Of a stretch of 64,000 nucleotides of DNA, positions 28,147 through 36,745 are shown in pieces (the stretch's first letter is position 1; every line of letters begins with the position of its first letter). The DNA comes from an uncultured Clostridia bacterium (lineage in GTDB: Bacteria > Bacillota_A > Clostridia > TANB77 > CAG-508). A program made the position numbers and the translations under genes. Under the pieces are notes generated by a model that saw only the letters and a list, made by a program, of their open reading frames with translations, had not been told where the DNA came from and did not search any database. The stretch lies in the NCBI GenBank assembly GCA_944393405.1, contig CALYAC010000003.1:68783-132782 (forward strand), read 5' to 3'.

Positions 28147-29238
28147 CTACACATTAAATCTAAAAAGTACTATATCTCCTTCTTGCATAACATAGTCTTT
28201 TCCTTCTGAGCGTAATAGTCCTTTTTCTTTTACTGCATTCATACTACCTTCTCTGACTAAATCATCATAAGAAACTATTTCGGCTCTTATAAATCCTCTT
28301 TCAATATCACTATGAATTTTTCCTGCAGCTTCAGGAGCTTTAGTTCCTTTCTTTATTGTCCAAGCTCGAACTTCTGGCTCTCCTGCTGTCAAGAAAGACA
28401 TAAGACCCAATAGTTTATAGCTAGCCTTTATAACTTTATCTAATCCTGATTCTGATAATCCCAATGCTTCTAACATTTCTTTTTTATCATCACCATCTAA
28501 ACTAGCTAATTCTTCTTCTATTTTTACACAAAGAGGTATTACCTCTGCATTTTCTGTTTTAGCATATTCGACTACCTGTTCTACATTTTTGTCATCAAAT
28601 GGATTTGCTAATTGTTCTTCTGATACATTAGCAATATATAATATAGGTTTTATAGTAAGTAAATATACATCTTTTAAAAGTTCTTGTTCTTCCTCATTAA
28701 ATTCTATTGTCCTAGCTGACTTTCCAGATTCTAATGTTGCTTTAATTTTTTCTAATAGTTCTAATTCTTGTGCATATTTTTTATCAGCTTTTAATTTTTT
28801 CTTTACATTATCTATTCTTTTTTCAACAGTTTCTAAATCCGCAAAAATTAATTCTAAATTTATTGTCTCAATATCTCTTTTTGGATCAATACTTCCGTCA
28901 ACATGTACTATATTTGGATCTTCAAAGCATCTAACAACTTCAACAATACTATCAACTTCTCTAATATGAGATAAGAATTTATTTCCTAATCCTTCTCCTT
29001 TACTTGCACCTTTAACTAATCCAGCAATATCTACAAATTCTATTACTGCATGTGTTGTTTTTTTAGCATTATACATTTTTGTAAGAACTTCTAATCTTTC
29101 ATCTGGTACAGGAACAATTCCAACATTTGGTTCTATAGTACAAAATGGATAATTTGCACATTCAGCTCCTGCATTTGTTATTGCATTAAACATTGTACTT
29201 TTACCAACATTTGGTAAACCTACGATTCCTATTTTCAT
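28147..29238 (-). CDS. ychF: Ribosome-binding ATPase YchF/OLA1
   Basis: A P-loop protein of the Obg family that prefers ATP to GTP and binds ribosomes. The 363-residue chain has GLPNVGKSTMFNAIT (P-loop, residues 6-20), the switch region ANYPFCTIEPNVG, DIAGLVKGASKGEGLGN (G3), a coiled-coil insert at about residues 130-190, NVSEE in place of the NKxD motif as is normal in YchF, and a C-terminal TGS domain ending in the metal-independent fold VMQEGDIVLFRFNV. Length is standard. Confidence 0.96.
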   Translation of the reverse strand: MKIGIVGLPNVGKSTMFNAITNAGAECANYPFCTIEPNVGIVPVPDERLEVLTKMYNAKKTTHAVIEFVDIAGLVKGASKGEGLGNKFLSHIREVDSIVEVVRCFEDPNIVHVDGSIDPKRDIETINLELIFADLETVEKRIDNVKKKLKADKKYAQELELLEKIKATLESGKSARTIEFNEEEQELLKDVYLLTIKPILYIANVSEEQLANPFDDKNVEQVVEYAKTENAEVIPLCVKIEEELASLDGDDKKEMLEALGLSESGLDKVIKASYKLLGLMSFLTAGEPEVRAWTIKKGTKAPEAAGKIHSDIERGFIRAEIVSYDDLVREGSMNAVKEKGLLRSEGKDYVMQEGDIVLFRFNV

Positions 29239-29273
29239 TTTTATGCCAACCTTTCTATTTATGTAATGATTTA

Positions 29274-30362
29274 TTATATATTTGTTTCAATTGTACTATT
29301 TTCTATTATATTATTTTCTTTAATATTATTATCTTCAATATCATTTATAGTATCATCATCTTCTTCTGGGTCTTTTCCATCTCCAGTTTCTTCTTCTCCT
29401 TCGTCTGGTTCTTCTATATCTGGTTCATCTACTGTGTTTTCATTTTCTTTATCATCGTCTTTATCTGTATCATCTTTATCTGGTTTCTTATCTGGTTTTT
29501 TGCCATCATCTTTGTTAGGTTTTTCTTTATCTTCATCCTTTTTATTTGCTTGTTCTTTTAGATATTTTGGCCAAGGATTTCTTGAATCAGGATCAGTTGG
29601 GTCCCATCCTCTTACATTGCTTGGTGCACTTGATATTTTTCTTGTAGAAGGTTTACCTAAAGGTCCTGGATTTGAACTATAATAAAATTCAACCTGTGTT
29701 CCTACTGGACAATTGTTATAAATCCACATAGCATCAGCCACTGTCAAACGAACACAACCCATTGAAACTCTTTGTCCTAGTTGATCATATGCCCAATATT
29801 CTAATGAAGATTTATCACCTGATGTTAAATATGGTACTGAGTGAAATAATATATCTCCACAAATCCATGTTGAATATTGTCCATAAACATCTCCCATTAA
29901 AGGCCACCAATTACCTTTACCTAATGTTCTATATACTCCTGAAGTAGGTGTGTATGTTCCTGTTGAACATACCATTGCTTTCACAGGTATCGTATATTTT
30001 CCATTAGAATCTCTTTCATATACAGTAACTACTTGTGCCCCATAATTAACTTTTATGTAATATTTATCTGCTGCAGAAGTAATTTTCTTCTCTTTCTTTA
30101 ATTTTTCATATTCTTCTTCATTTTCTTTTTTAGCCTTATCTTCATCAACTTTAGATTCTTTCTTTATTTCTTCTATGCTGTCAATTTTCTCTGTTTCAGC
30201 CATTTGCTGTGTATCTGCATTTGCCTCAACTAAATTATTGTGTCCTAGTCCTTCTACAATACAAAATGCAATTATCCATGTGAATATAATTGCTATAACA
30301 ATTGAAAAAGCTGCTGTACGATCTTTAATTTCAGTTTTTAACTTTTGTTTAAATTTTTCCAT
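29274..30362 (-). CDS. L,D-transpeptidase with acidic C-terminal tail
   Basis: A cell-wall cross-linking enzyme of the YkuD family. The 362-residue protein has a membrane anchor at about residues 16-38, a charged coiled linker, then the catalytic domain at about residues 100-230 with FHSVPY and VSMGCVRL (catalytic Cys with the conserved Ser, Gly and Arg). From about residue 260 on there is a long Lys/Asp/Glu low-complexity tail, probably lying in the wall. A role in 3-3 peptidoglycan cross-links or in attaching proteins is known for the family. The tail is unusual in length (about 100 residues). Confidence 0.9.
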   Translation of the reverse strand: MEKFKQKLKTEIKDRTAAFSIVIAIIFTWIIAFCIVEGLGHNNLVEANADTQQMAETEKIDSIEEIKKESKVDEDKAKKENEEEYEKLKKEKKITSAADKYYIKVNYGAQVVTVYERDSNGKYTIPVKAMVCSTGTYTPTSGVYRTLGKGNWWPLMGDVYGQYSTWICGDILFHSVPYLTSGDKSSLEYWAYDQLGQRVSMGCVRLTVADAMWIYNNCPVGTQVEFYYSSNPGPLGKPSTRKISSAPSNVRGWDPTDPDSRNPWPKYLKEQANKKDEDKEKPNKDDGKKPDKKPDKDDTDKDDDKENENTVDEPDIEEPDEGEEETGDGKDPEEDDDTINDIEDNNIKENNIIENSTIETNI

Positions 30363-30444
30363 TATACTCCCCTTTATATAAATTTAAAATATAATTATTC
30401 ATCACAAACGAGAGTCCTTTTGTTATATAGAACTCTCTATCTTC

Positions 30445-30520
30445 TGGAGCTTCCAGACAGAATCGAACTGTCGACCCCAGCCTTACCATGGCTGTGCTCT
30501 ACCTACTGAGCTATAGAAGC
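30445..30520 (-). tRNA. tRNA-Thr (anticodon GGU)
   Basis: A 76-base cloverleaf on the minus strand with acceptor stem GCTTCTA/TGGAAGC, anticodon arm CAGCC-ATGGTAA-GGCTG (anticodon GGT in DNA), T-loop GTTCGATTC, and encoded CCA at 30445-30447. Confidence 0.95.
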
Positions 30521-30523
30521 ACT

Positions 30524-31177
30524 TTATTGTTGACCTAAACCTTTTATTGCTTTTTTACGAATACGTTGTATTGCATTATCAATTGATTTAACTGGGGTAT
30601 CTAATTTTTCTGCAATTTGAACATAACTATCACCATTTATATATCTATTTAGCACTTTCTTTTCAAAATCACTTAAAGATTCATCTATAGTCTTTTCTAA
30701 ATTTTCAAAATATTCTTTTTTAGTGATAGTATCTAGTGGATCTTCTATTAAATTCGAATTAAAAATATCTATTAAAGTAGAATCACTATTACTCTCTTGT
30801 TCATCATAAGCAGATATATTTAATGATAAATATGAATTAAGTGGCATATGTTTTTGTCTATTTGAACTTTTTATTGCTGTTATAAGTTGTCTCTCAATGC
30901 ACATATTAGCAAAGCTTTTAAAACTTGATTTCATGTCTGATTTATAACTTTTGATAGCTTTAAATAATCCAATAAGGCCCTCTTGAACAATATCATCTTT
31001 TTCAGCGCCTACTATAAAATATTTTCCAACTTTTATATTTACTAATTCTCTATATCTTTCTAGTAAAACATTTAAAGCTTGTTTATCACCTGATTTAATA
31101 ATTTCTACTAAATCTTCATCATTCATTTCGTCATAATCTTTATTTTTTTCTGTATAAAAAACATTTGCATTTTCCAT
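30524..31177 (-). CDS. sigH: RNA polymerase sigma factor SigH-type
   Basis: A sigma-70 family factor of the Spo0H group (217 residues). Region 2 has DIVQEGLIGLFKAI and the promoter melting part SFKSFANMCIERQLITAIK at about residues 60-105; region 4 has LSDFEKKVLNRYINGDSYVQIAEKL and the recognition helix KSIDNAIQRIRKK near the C-terminus. In sporulating relatives SigH directs early stationary-phase genes. The tRNA-Thr gene starts only 4 bases past the stop, so both may share a transcript. Confidence 0.9.
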   Translation of the reverse strand: MENANVFYTEKNKDYDEMNDEDLVEIIKSGDKQALNVLLERYRELVNIKVGKYFIVGAEKDDIVQEGLIGLFKAIKSYKSDMKSSFKSFANMCIERQLITAIKSSNRQKHMPLNSYLSLNISAYDEQESNSDSTLIDIFNSNLIEDPLDTITKKEYFENLEKTIDESLSDFEKKVLNRYINGDSYVQIAEKLDTPVKSIDNAIQRIRKKAIKGLGQQ

Positions 31178-31304
31178 ATTTATAAAGATACCTCCTGAAG
31201 TTTCCTATGTGCTTAATTATATGCTAGCTAATTTTTTTAGTCAATAGTAAATTTGATATTTTTTTAAATTTATGCTAATATATTGTATGTTTAGGAGGTT
31301 TTTT

Positions 31305-33002
31305 ATGGCTTACGATGGTTTAGTTAATTATTCAATTGTTAATGAATTAAAAAATAAAATTATTAATGGTAAAATAGATAAAATATATGAACCTAATTTT
31401 GATGAAATTATATTAGAAATTTATTGTAGTGGAAATAAATATTCTTTAAATTTTAATATAAATTCAATGTATTATAGAGCAAATTTAACAAAAAAGTCTA
31501 AGCAGAATCCTACTCAAGCCCCTAATTTTTGTATGACTCTTAGAAAATATTTACAAAATACACATATAACTAATATATATACTAAAAATTTAGAAAGAAT
31601 AATTTTTCTTGATCTTGAAGGATATAATAAAAGTAAAGACTTTTCTAAAAAAACTTTAATAGTAGAACTTATGGGAAAATATAGTAATATTATATTAGTG
31701 GATAATAATAATGATATAATTGATAGTTTGAAACATTTCTCTATAAATTCTGGATCAAATAGAAATATCTATTCAGGCTCTACATATGAATTACCTAATT
31801 CAAGTAAATTAGATTTTTTTGATGTAATAGATAATGATGAATTTTATAAAATATTAGAAAATAATGCCAAAAAACTAAATTCTAATAGTTTATCAAAAAT
31901 TATTAGCTCAACTTTTACAGGAATAAGTAAAAATAATATAAATTCTTTTGAAAAAGATTTAAATATTTCAGATGAATTAAATATAGATTCTTCAAATAAT
32001 CTATATATATTATTACACAACATTATAACAAGTACTAAAAATATATCATGTAAAAATTTTGAAAAAGATTATTCTCTATTTTTTAGTTCAAATAAAAGCG
32101 ATGAGCTAGAAATAAATCATTTTTTAGATGAATATTATATTGAGAAAGAATCTTCAAATACTTTTAAAACATATAAAGATTATTTATTAAAAATAATCTT
32201 AGTTAGATTAAAGAAACTAAATTCTAAATTACTTTCAGTAAATGATAAAATTAAAGAATGTCAAGAAGCTGACAAATATAAATTATACGGAGAATTAATA
32301 ACCTCAAATTTATATAGAATTAATGATTATAATACTGACAAAATAAATATAGAAAATTACTATGATAATAATAATTTAATTACTATACCTTTAGATAATA
32401 GTATTACCCCATCTGCAAATGCTAAAAAATTCTTTAAAAAATATAAGAAATTAAAAAATGCTAAAGAGTTTGTTGATGTTCAAAAAAAATCATTAAATAG
32501 CAACATAAATTATCTAGAAAGCATTGTTTATGAGATAAATGCTGCAAATGATATTCAAGATTTAGATGATATATATACAGAACTTAAAGAAACAATGTTA
32601 ATAAATGAAAAATCAAAAAAAGCAAAAAAAATAACTAAAAAACAAGTAAATAATTCTTCTTTACAAGATTATTTAAAGTTTAATATTGATGGTTTTACAG
32701 TTTTAGTTGGAAAAAATAATAAACAAAACGATTATCTAACAACAAAAGTTGCTAATAAAGATGATATTTGGTTACACGTAAAAGATTTTCATGGCAGCCA
32801 CGTAATATTAAGAACAGATAATAAAATGCCATCCCAAGAAACAATTAATAAATGTGCTATGTTAGCTAAAGAACATAGTAAAGCACATGAGTCAAGCAAT
32901 ATTACAGTTGATTATACTTATGTTCAATATGTAAAAAAACCTTCTGGTAGTAAACCCGGAATGGTTATATATACTCATGAGCAAAGTGTTACTGTTAAGT
33001 AG
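31305..33002 (+). CDS. rqcH: Ribosome quality control protein RqcH (NFACT family)
   Basis: Binds stalled 50S subunits with peptidyl-tRNA and adds C-terminal alanine tails that mark the chain for decay. The 565-residue protein has the NFACT-N domain from the start (MAYDGLVNYSIVNELKNKI), two coiled-coil stretches at about residues 280-330 and 380-440, and the NFACT-R domain near the end (DDIWLHVKDFHGSHVIL). The start at 31305 is chosen for the RBS TAGGAGG; a longer in-frame ATG at 31272 lacks one. A factor that handles stalled ribosomes is relevant to a host with a possibly unassigned codon, but the gene is common in Firmicutes. Confidence 0.93.
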   Translation: MAYDGLVNYSIVNELKNKIINGKIDKIYEPNFDEIILEIYCSGNKYSLNFNINSMYYRANLTKKSKQNPTQAPNFCMTLRKYLQNTHITNIYTKNLERIIFLDLEGYNKSKDFSKKTLIVELMGKYSNIILVDNNNDIIDSLKHFSINSGSNRNIYSGSTYELPNSSKLDFFDVIDNDEFYKILENNAKKLNSNSLSKIISSTFTGISKNNINSFEKDLNISDELNIDSSNNLYILLHNIITSTKNISCKNFEKDYSLFFSSNKSDELEINHFLDEYYIEKESSNTFKTYKDYLLKIILVRLKKLNSKLLSVNDKIKECQEADKYKLYGELITSNLYRINDYNTDKINIENYYDNNNLITIPLDNSITPSANAKKFFKKYKKLKNAKEFVDVQKKSLNSNINYLESIVYEINAANDIQDLDDIYTELKETMLINEKSKKAKKITKKQVNNSSLQDYLKFNIDGFTVLVGKNNKQNDYLTTKVANKDDIWLHVKDFHGSHVILRTDNKMPSQETINKCAMLAKEHSKAHESSNITVDYTYVQYVKKPSGSKPGMVIYTHEQSVTVK

Positions 33003-33011
33003 TAACACTTT
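32983..33011 (+). terminator. Terminator of rqcH, overlapping its stop
   Basis: Arms AAAGTGTTACT and AGTAACACTTT with a 7-nt loop. An ATTTATTTT tail follows. Confidence 0.8.
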
Positions 33012-33040
33012 ATTTATTTTACTATGTTATACAAATATGA

Positions 33041-33095
33041 TATAATATTATTAGCGTTACGCAAGAGGCGTAACAACAATCCGATTGGAGGAGGA
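33041..33095 (+). promoter_or_regulatory. Promoter and hairpin leader, copy 1
   Basis: TATAAT at 33041-33046 is followed 9 bases on by the hairpin GTTACGC-AAGAG-GCGTAAC (33056-33074), then ATCCGATTGGAGGAGGA containing the RBS. The hairpin would start at or near the first base of the transcript. The same block recurs at 33545-33600. Confidence 0.75.
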
Positions 33096-33098
33096 ACA

Positions 33099-33437
33099 AT
33101 GAATGGTTCTGGCATTGAAATGCGAGTTTTCTTGCATTCTGATTTCAAAGGCACAAGCATGGTCATTCACTTGATAGTGCCAATGTCTTTTGATTTCAGC
33201 AGTCAAGAAGTCAAGCATCAAATCTACCAGAGTTGGGATAAGTCCCAGTGTCTTCCGGAAGCCTATACTAAAGCAAACGCCTTTATTGCAAAGGCTAAAG
33301 AGATTGCCAATATTGAGCAAATCATGTTATGCTCTGACCTCATCAAGGGCAACTTGATAGTTTTGGTAATCAATAAGTCTAGGTATTCCCAAGGCATCAT
33401 TGACTCTTTTGAAAGGCTTATTAAGTCAAGCAAATAA
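33099..33437 (+). CDS. Small protein, member 1 of a tandem paralogous pair
   Basis: A 112-residue cytoplasmic protein that I do not recognise. It shares with its neighbour at 33607-33948 the pattern HQIYQ-S-WD, then LPE-Y-KANAFI, and an ending alpha/beta section. No membrane segment is visible. The start at 33099 follows GGAGGAGGAAC; the open frame further upstream runs through the leader hairpin and is not real. Composition is higher in G+C than rqcH. It has its own promoter, leader and terminator. This copy has no in-frame CGG. It uses more AT-rich codons than copy 2, as if it had adapted longer to the host. Confidence 0.7.
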   Translation: MNGSGIEMRVFLHSDFKGTSMVIHLIVPMSFDFSSQEVKHQIYQSWDKSQCLPEAYTKANAFIAKAKEIANIEQIMLCSDLIKGNLIVLVINKSRYSQGIIDSFERLIKSSK

Positions 33438-33471
33438 CATTGTCTTAGCTAGCTTTTCTTAAGGTGTTCCG

Positions 33472-33510
33472 GAGGAGATTCTCACATATTGTGGGGTCTC
33501 CTCTTTTTAT
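33472..33510 (+). terminator. Terminator of paralogue 1
   Basis: Long arms GAGGAGA and TCTCCTC with an inner CA-rich/TG-rich pairing, followed by TTTTTATTTTTT. Confidence 0.85.
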
Positions 33511-33544
33511 TTTTTAAAAATTTTACATGATGATAAAAAAATGA

Positions 33545-33600
33545 TATAATAATTATTAATGTTACGCAAAGGGCGTAACAACTATCCGATTGGAGGAGGA
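33545..33600 (+). promoter_or_regulatory. Promoter and hairpin leader, copy 2
   Basis: TATAAT at 33545-33550 is followed 10 bases on by GTTACGC-AAAGG-GCGTAAC (33561-33579) and by ATCCGATTGGAGGAGGA. It is nearly identical to copy 1, with only the loop, one spacer base and the base pair-neutral positions changed. Confidence 0.75.
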
Positions 33601-33606
33601 GTATCG

Positions 33607-33948
33607 ATGGGTAAGATTGATGGTATTCGGCTCAGCGCATGTTCGAACTATGTGCATGGCACATGCCTTGCACGGATCCAAGTGGATGTTCCACTTTTGT
33701 TCAACTACGATGATTCCGAACTGCAACATCAGATCTATCAGTGCTGGGATAGCACGCATCACCTGCCTGAGGAGTATGGTGAGGCCAACGCCTTTATCGA
33801 CGAGGTGAGGAAGGTTACCGAGATTACCAATATCGCACTTGGAACTCGTTCGACCTTCGGCAACTTCGTTGGGTTGATCATCGTCAAGAACTCAAAGGTG
33901 GCAGGTACCATCGCTCAGCTGGAGAAGTTAATCCTCAAGGAGGATTAA
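33607..33948 (+). CDS. Small protein, member 2 of a tandem paralogous pair
   Basis: A 113-residue protein homologous to 33099-33437 (shared HQIYQ-C-WD, LPEEYGEANAFI and a final helix ending LEKLILKED). The function is unknown. G+C is about half, far above the resident genes, and CGG occurs in frame as arginine twice (GIRLSA and LARIQV). Protein identity between the copies is moderate, while the leader is almost unchanged, so the leader is under stronger constraint or was exchanged. Own terminator at 33978-34013. Confidence 0.7.
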   Translation: MGKIDGIRLSACSNYVHGTCLARIQVDVPLLFNYDDSELQHQIYQCWDSTHHLPEEYGEANAFIDEVRKVTEITNIALGTRSTFGNFVGLIIVKNSKVAGTIAQLEKLILKED

Positions 33949-33977
33949 ACATTTATCTCTGGTTGTGACATGCTTCA

Positions 33978-34013
33978 AGAGGACCCTCGTATAATAGCGA
34001 GGGCCCTCTTTTA
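33978..34013 (+). terminator. Terminator of paralogue 2
   Basis: Arms AGAGG-CCCTCG and CGAGGG-CCTCT with an 8-nt loop, followed by TTTTATTATT. Confidence 0.88.
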
Positions 34014-34076
34014 TTATTATTTACTTTTTTGTTTGTTTTGTTTATTTTTTTGTTTATTATATATTAACTATTTAAA

Positions 34077-35234
34077 CTACATAGCTTCTTCATATAGTTT
34101 TATAAAGTCTTCTTTTGTTACCTCTCTTGGATTTCCAGGTTTACATGGATCTTCCATAGCTTTATCAGCAAGCATTGGTATATCTTCTACCTTTCCTCCA
34201 ACTTCACCAACTGTTTGAGTTATGCCAACTTTTTCAGATAGATCTTTTATTTTTTCACAGAAAGTATTTATAACTTCTTCTTTTGTAAACTTACTAGCAT
34301 CTGTGTGGAAAGCTTCTATTAATATTTTTCTATATTCTTCATAGCTTGTTTCTCCATTAAATTTCATAACTGTTGGTAAAAGAATTGCATTTGCTAAGCC
34401 GTGTGGTGTATCATATACAGCACCTAATTGATGTGCCATTGAATGAACTATTCCAAGTCCAACATTTGAAAATGCCATACCTGCTATATATTGACCAAGT
34501 CCCATATTATTTATAGCTTCTTGATCTTTTTCATTAACAGCTTTCTCTAAATTATCATATATTAATTGAATAGCTTTCATTGAAAACATTTGTGACATTG
34601 TATTTCTATTTTTTGTAATATAACCTTCTATTGCATGTGTTAGAGCATCCATTCCTGTTGATGCTGCTATTGATTTTGGCATTGAAGCCATAAGTTCTGT
34701 ATCAACAATTGCCACTATTGGAATATCATGTTCATCAACACATACCATTTTTATTTCTCTTTCTGGATCTGTTATAACATAGTTAATTGTAACTTCTGCT
34801 GCTGTTCCTGCTGTTGTTGGAAGAGCTATTATTGGTAATCCTTTATTTTTTGTATTAGATGCACCATTTAATGATACAACATCAGCTCTGTCTGGATTTG
34901 TCATAATAATTGATATACCTTTTGCTGTATCTATACTAGAACCTCCTCCTACTGCTACTATTACATCAGCATTAATTTCTTTACACATTTCAATTCCAGC
35001 ATTTACATTTGCAATTGGTGGATTTGGAAGCACATCATGATATACTCCATATTCAATTCCAGCCTCATCTAATATATCTGTTACCTTTTTACTAACCCCA
35101 ACTTCATATAAAGATTTATCTGTTACAACTAAAACCTTTTTAAATCCTCTATTTTTTATTTCATCTGCTAATACACTTCTTGCTCCTTCTCCAAAATATG
35201 ATGTTTCATTTAAAACAAATTTTGTAACTGACAT
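34077..35234 (-). CDS. Iron-containing alcohol dehydrogenase
   Basis: A group III NAD(P)-dependent alcohol dehydrogenase of 385 residues. It has the cofactor loop VGGGSSIDTAKGI at about residues 93-105, the metal-binding stretches MDALTHAIEGY and SMAHQLGAVYDTPHGLANA (His ligands), and a helical C-terminal domain. It follows the aldehyde dehydrogenase gene by 44 bases on the same strand. Together they would take an acyl or aldehyde intermediate to an alcohol, the fermentative logic that AdhE carries in one chain. The real substrate (acetaldehyde, butyraldehyde or a diol-derived aldehyde) is not shown. Confidence 0.92.
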   Translation of the reverse strand: MSVTKFVLNETSYFGEGARSVLADEIKNRGFKKVLVVTDKSLYEVGVSKKVTDILDEAGIEYGVYHDVLPNPPIANVNAGIEMCKEINADVIVAVGGGSSIDTAKGISIIMTNPDRADVVSLNGASNTKNKGLPIIALPTTAGTAAEVTINYVITDPEREIKMVCVDEHDIPIVAIVDTELMASMPKSIAASTGMDALTHAIEGYITKNRNTMSQMFSMKAIQLIYDNLEKAVNEKDQEAINNMGLGQYIAGMAFSNVGLGIVHSMAHQLGAVYDTPHGLANAILLPTVMKFNGETSYEEYRKILIEAFHTDASKFTKEEVINTFCEKIKDLSEKVGITQTVGEVGGKVEDIPMLADKAMEDPCKPGNPREVTKEDFIKLYEEAM

Positions 35235-35278
35235 TTTATCTAATCCTCCTTAAATTATTTTTATAAAAATATATAATT

Positions 35279-36713
35279 TTATAATATATTTTTCAAAACT
35301 ATTGTTTTTGTTCTACTCATTTCTTGTAGTGTTGTAAGTACGCCTTCGTTTCCTATGCCACTATGTTTCCAGCCACCAAATGGCATTTCAAATGAACGGA
35401 AGAAACTTGCTCCATTTATTACTGCTCCTCCACATTCTAACCTGTCTGCGATTTTCATTCCTAAAGAATAATCTTTAGTTATTACACATCCACATAGTCC
35501 ATATGAAGACTGATTTGCAATTTCAATTGCTTCTTCTACAGTATCAAATCCTATAACTGGTATTACAGGTCCAAATATTTCCATGTCCTTTGTAACATCC
35601 ATATCCTTTGTAACATTATCTAATATTGTTGGATAATAGTATGCATCTTCTCTTTTTCCACCACATACTATTTTAGCTCCTTCTGATACTGTTTTATTAA
35701 CTTGTTCTTCTATTCTTTTAGCAGCATTTATATTAATCATTGGTCCCATATCTGTATCTTCTTTTCTAGGATCTCCGACTTTTAAGTTTGATATTACTTC
35801 TTTCATTTTTTCTATAAACTCTGCTTTTCTAGAATTATGAATTAAAAATCTTTTACTTGCACAACAAACTTGTCCACCATTATATAATCTTCCCCATATT
35901 GTTTCTTTTATTGCTAAATTCATATCGCCATCTTCTAATAATATAAATGCATCATTTCCTCCAAGTTCAAGCATAACATGAGTTAAATTTTTTGAACATG
36001 TTTCCATTGTTTGTATTCCAGCTGCTGTGCCTCCAGTTAATGATACCAAATGAACTCCTGGGTGTCTAGCTAATGCTTGTCCACATGTCGGACCATCACC
36101 TGTAAGTATTTGAATACATCCTGCGGGTATTCCAGCTTCTATCATTAATTTTACATATTCTATTAATGTTAACGGATTATAATTTGATGGTTTTATAATT
36201 ATACTATTTCCCATAAGTAGTGCTGGTGGCACTTTCTGGCAAAATAAATCACTTGGAAAATTAAAAGGTATAATTGCTGCAATAACACCTATTGGATATC
36301 TTTTAGTTATTTGCATTGTTTTTTCCTTTCCTGCTTCTTGTCCTTCTGGTATACTTTCATTATATAAATGTTTTGCTCTTTCTATAAATGCTCTCACACC
36401 TATTTTAACATTTGATATTTCTCCTCTTGCTTCTCTAATAGGCTTTCCTGTTTCATCTGATAGAAGTCCGAGCTAATCTTTCTTTATTTTCTTCTACCAA
36501 ATCTATAAATTTATATAGTTTTTCAGCTCTTTCGTGAATAGGTAGTTTTTCCCATTTCTTTTGTTCTATTTGAGCTACACTTACTGCTATATCCACATCT
36601 TCATCTGTGCAATTCGGTACAGTATCTATAAGTTCACTTGTTGCCGGGTTTACAATTTCTATTTTAGCTCCGTTTGAAGCTTCTTTCCATTCATAACCAA
36701 TCAAATTTTTCAT
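35279..36713 (-). CDS. NAD(P)-dependent aldehyde dehydrogenase, needing one +1 frameshift
   Basis: With a +1 shift at the in-frame CGG (36468-36470, codon 82) the product is 477 residues, the usual length. Marks are YPIGVIAAIIPFNFP, LELGGNDAFILLED (general-base Glu), GGQVCCASKRFLI (catalytic Cys), EIFGPVIPVIGFD and the C-terminal PFGGWKHSGIGNEG. The shift joins ENKERLA to GLLSDETGKPIREARGE, the expected family sequence; unshifted translation ends at TGA four codons later. The total length is 3n+1 bases. It belongs to a unit with the alcohol dehydrogenase downstream and a FIST gene upstream. A downstream restart at an internal ATG is possible but would lose the N-terminal cofactor fold. Confidence 0.9.
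36468..36470 (-). other. CGG +1 recoding site in the aldehyde dehydrogenase gene
   Basis: Read as GCT CGG A. Dropping the C gives GGA CTT CTA TCA GAT GAA (GLLSDE) and restores the family frame. Confidence 0.85.
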
Positions 36714-36745
36714 GGTACATTCCTCCTTTATTTGTGGTTTCCCAT

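Noticed and set aside
29266..29682. Long plus-strand open frame rich in Ser and Phe
   Set aside because: It is the antisense of the acidic low-complexity tail of the L,D-transpeptidase.
33024..33098. Upstream extension of the first paralogue
   Set aside because: It would translate the leader hairpin and the RBS; the ATG at 33099 has a near-ideal RBS.
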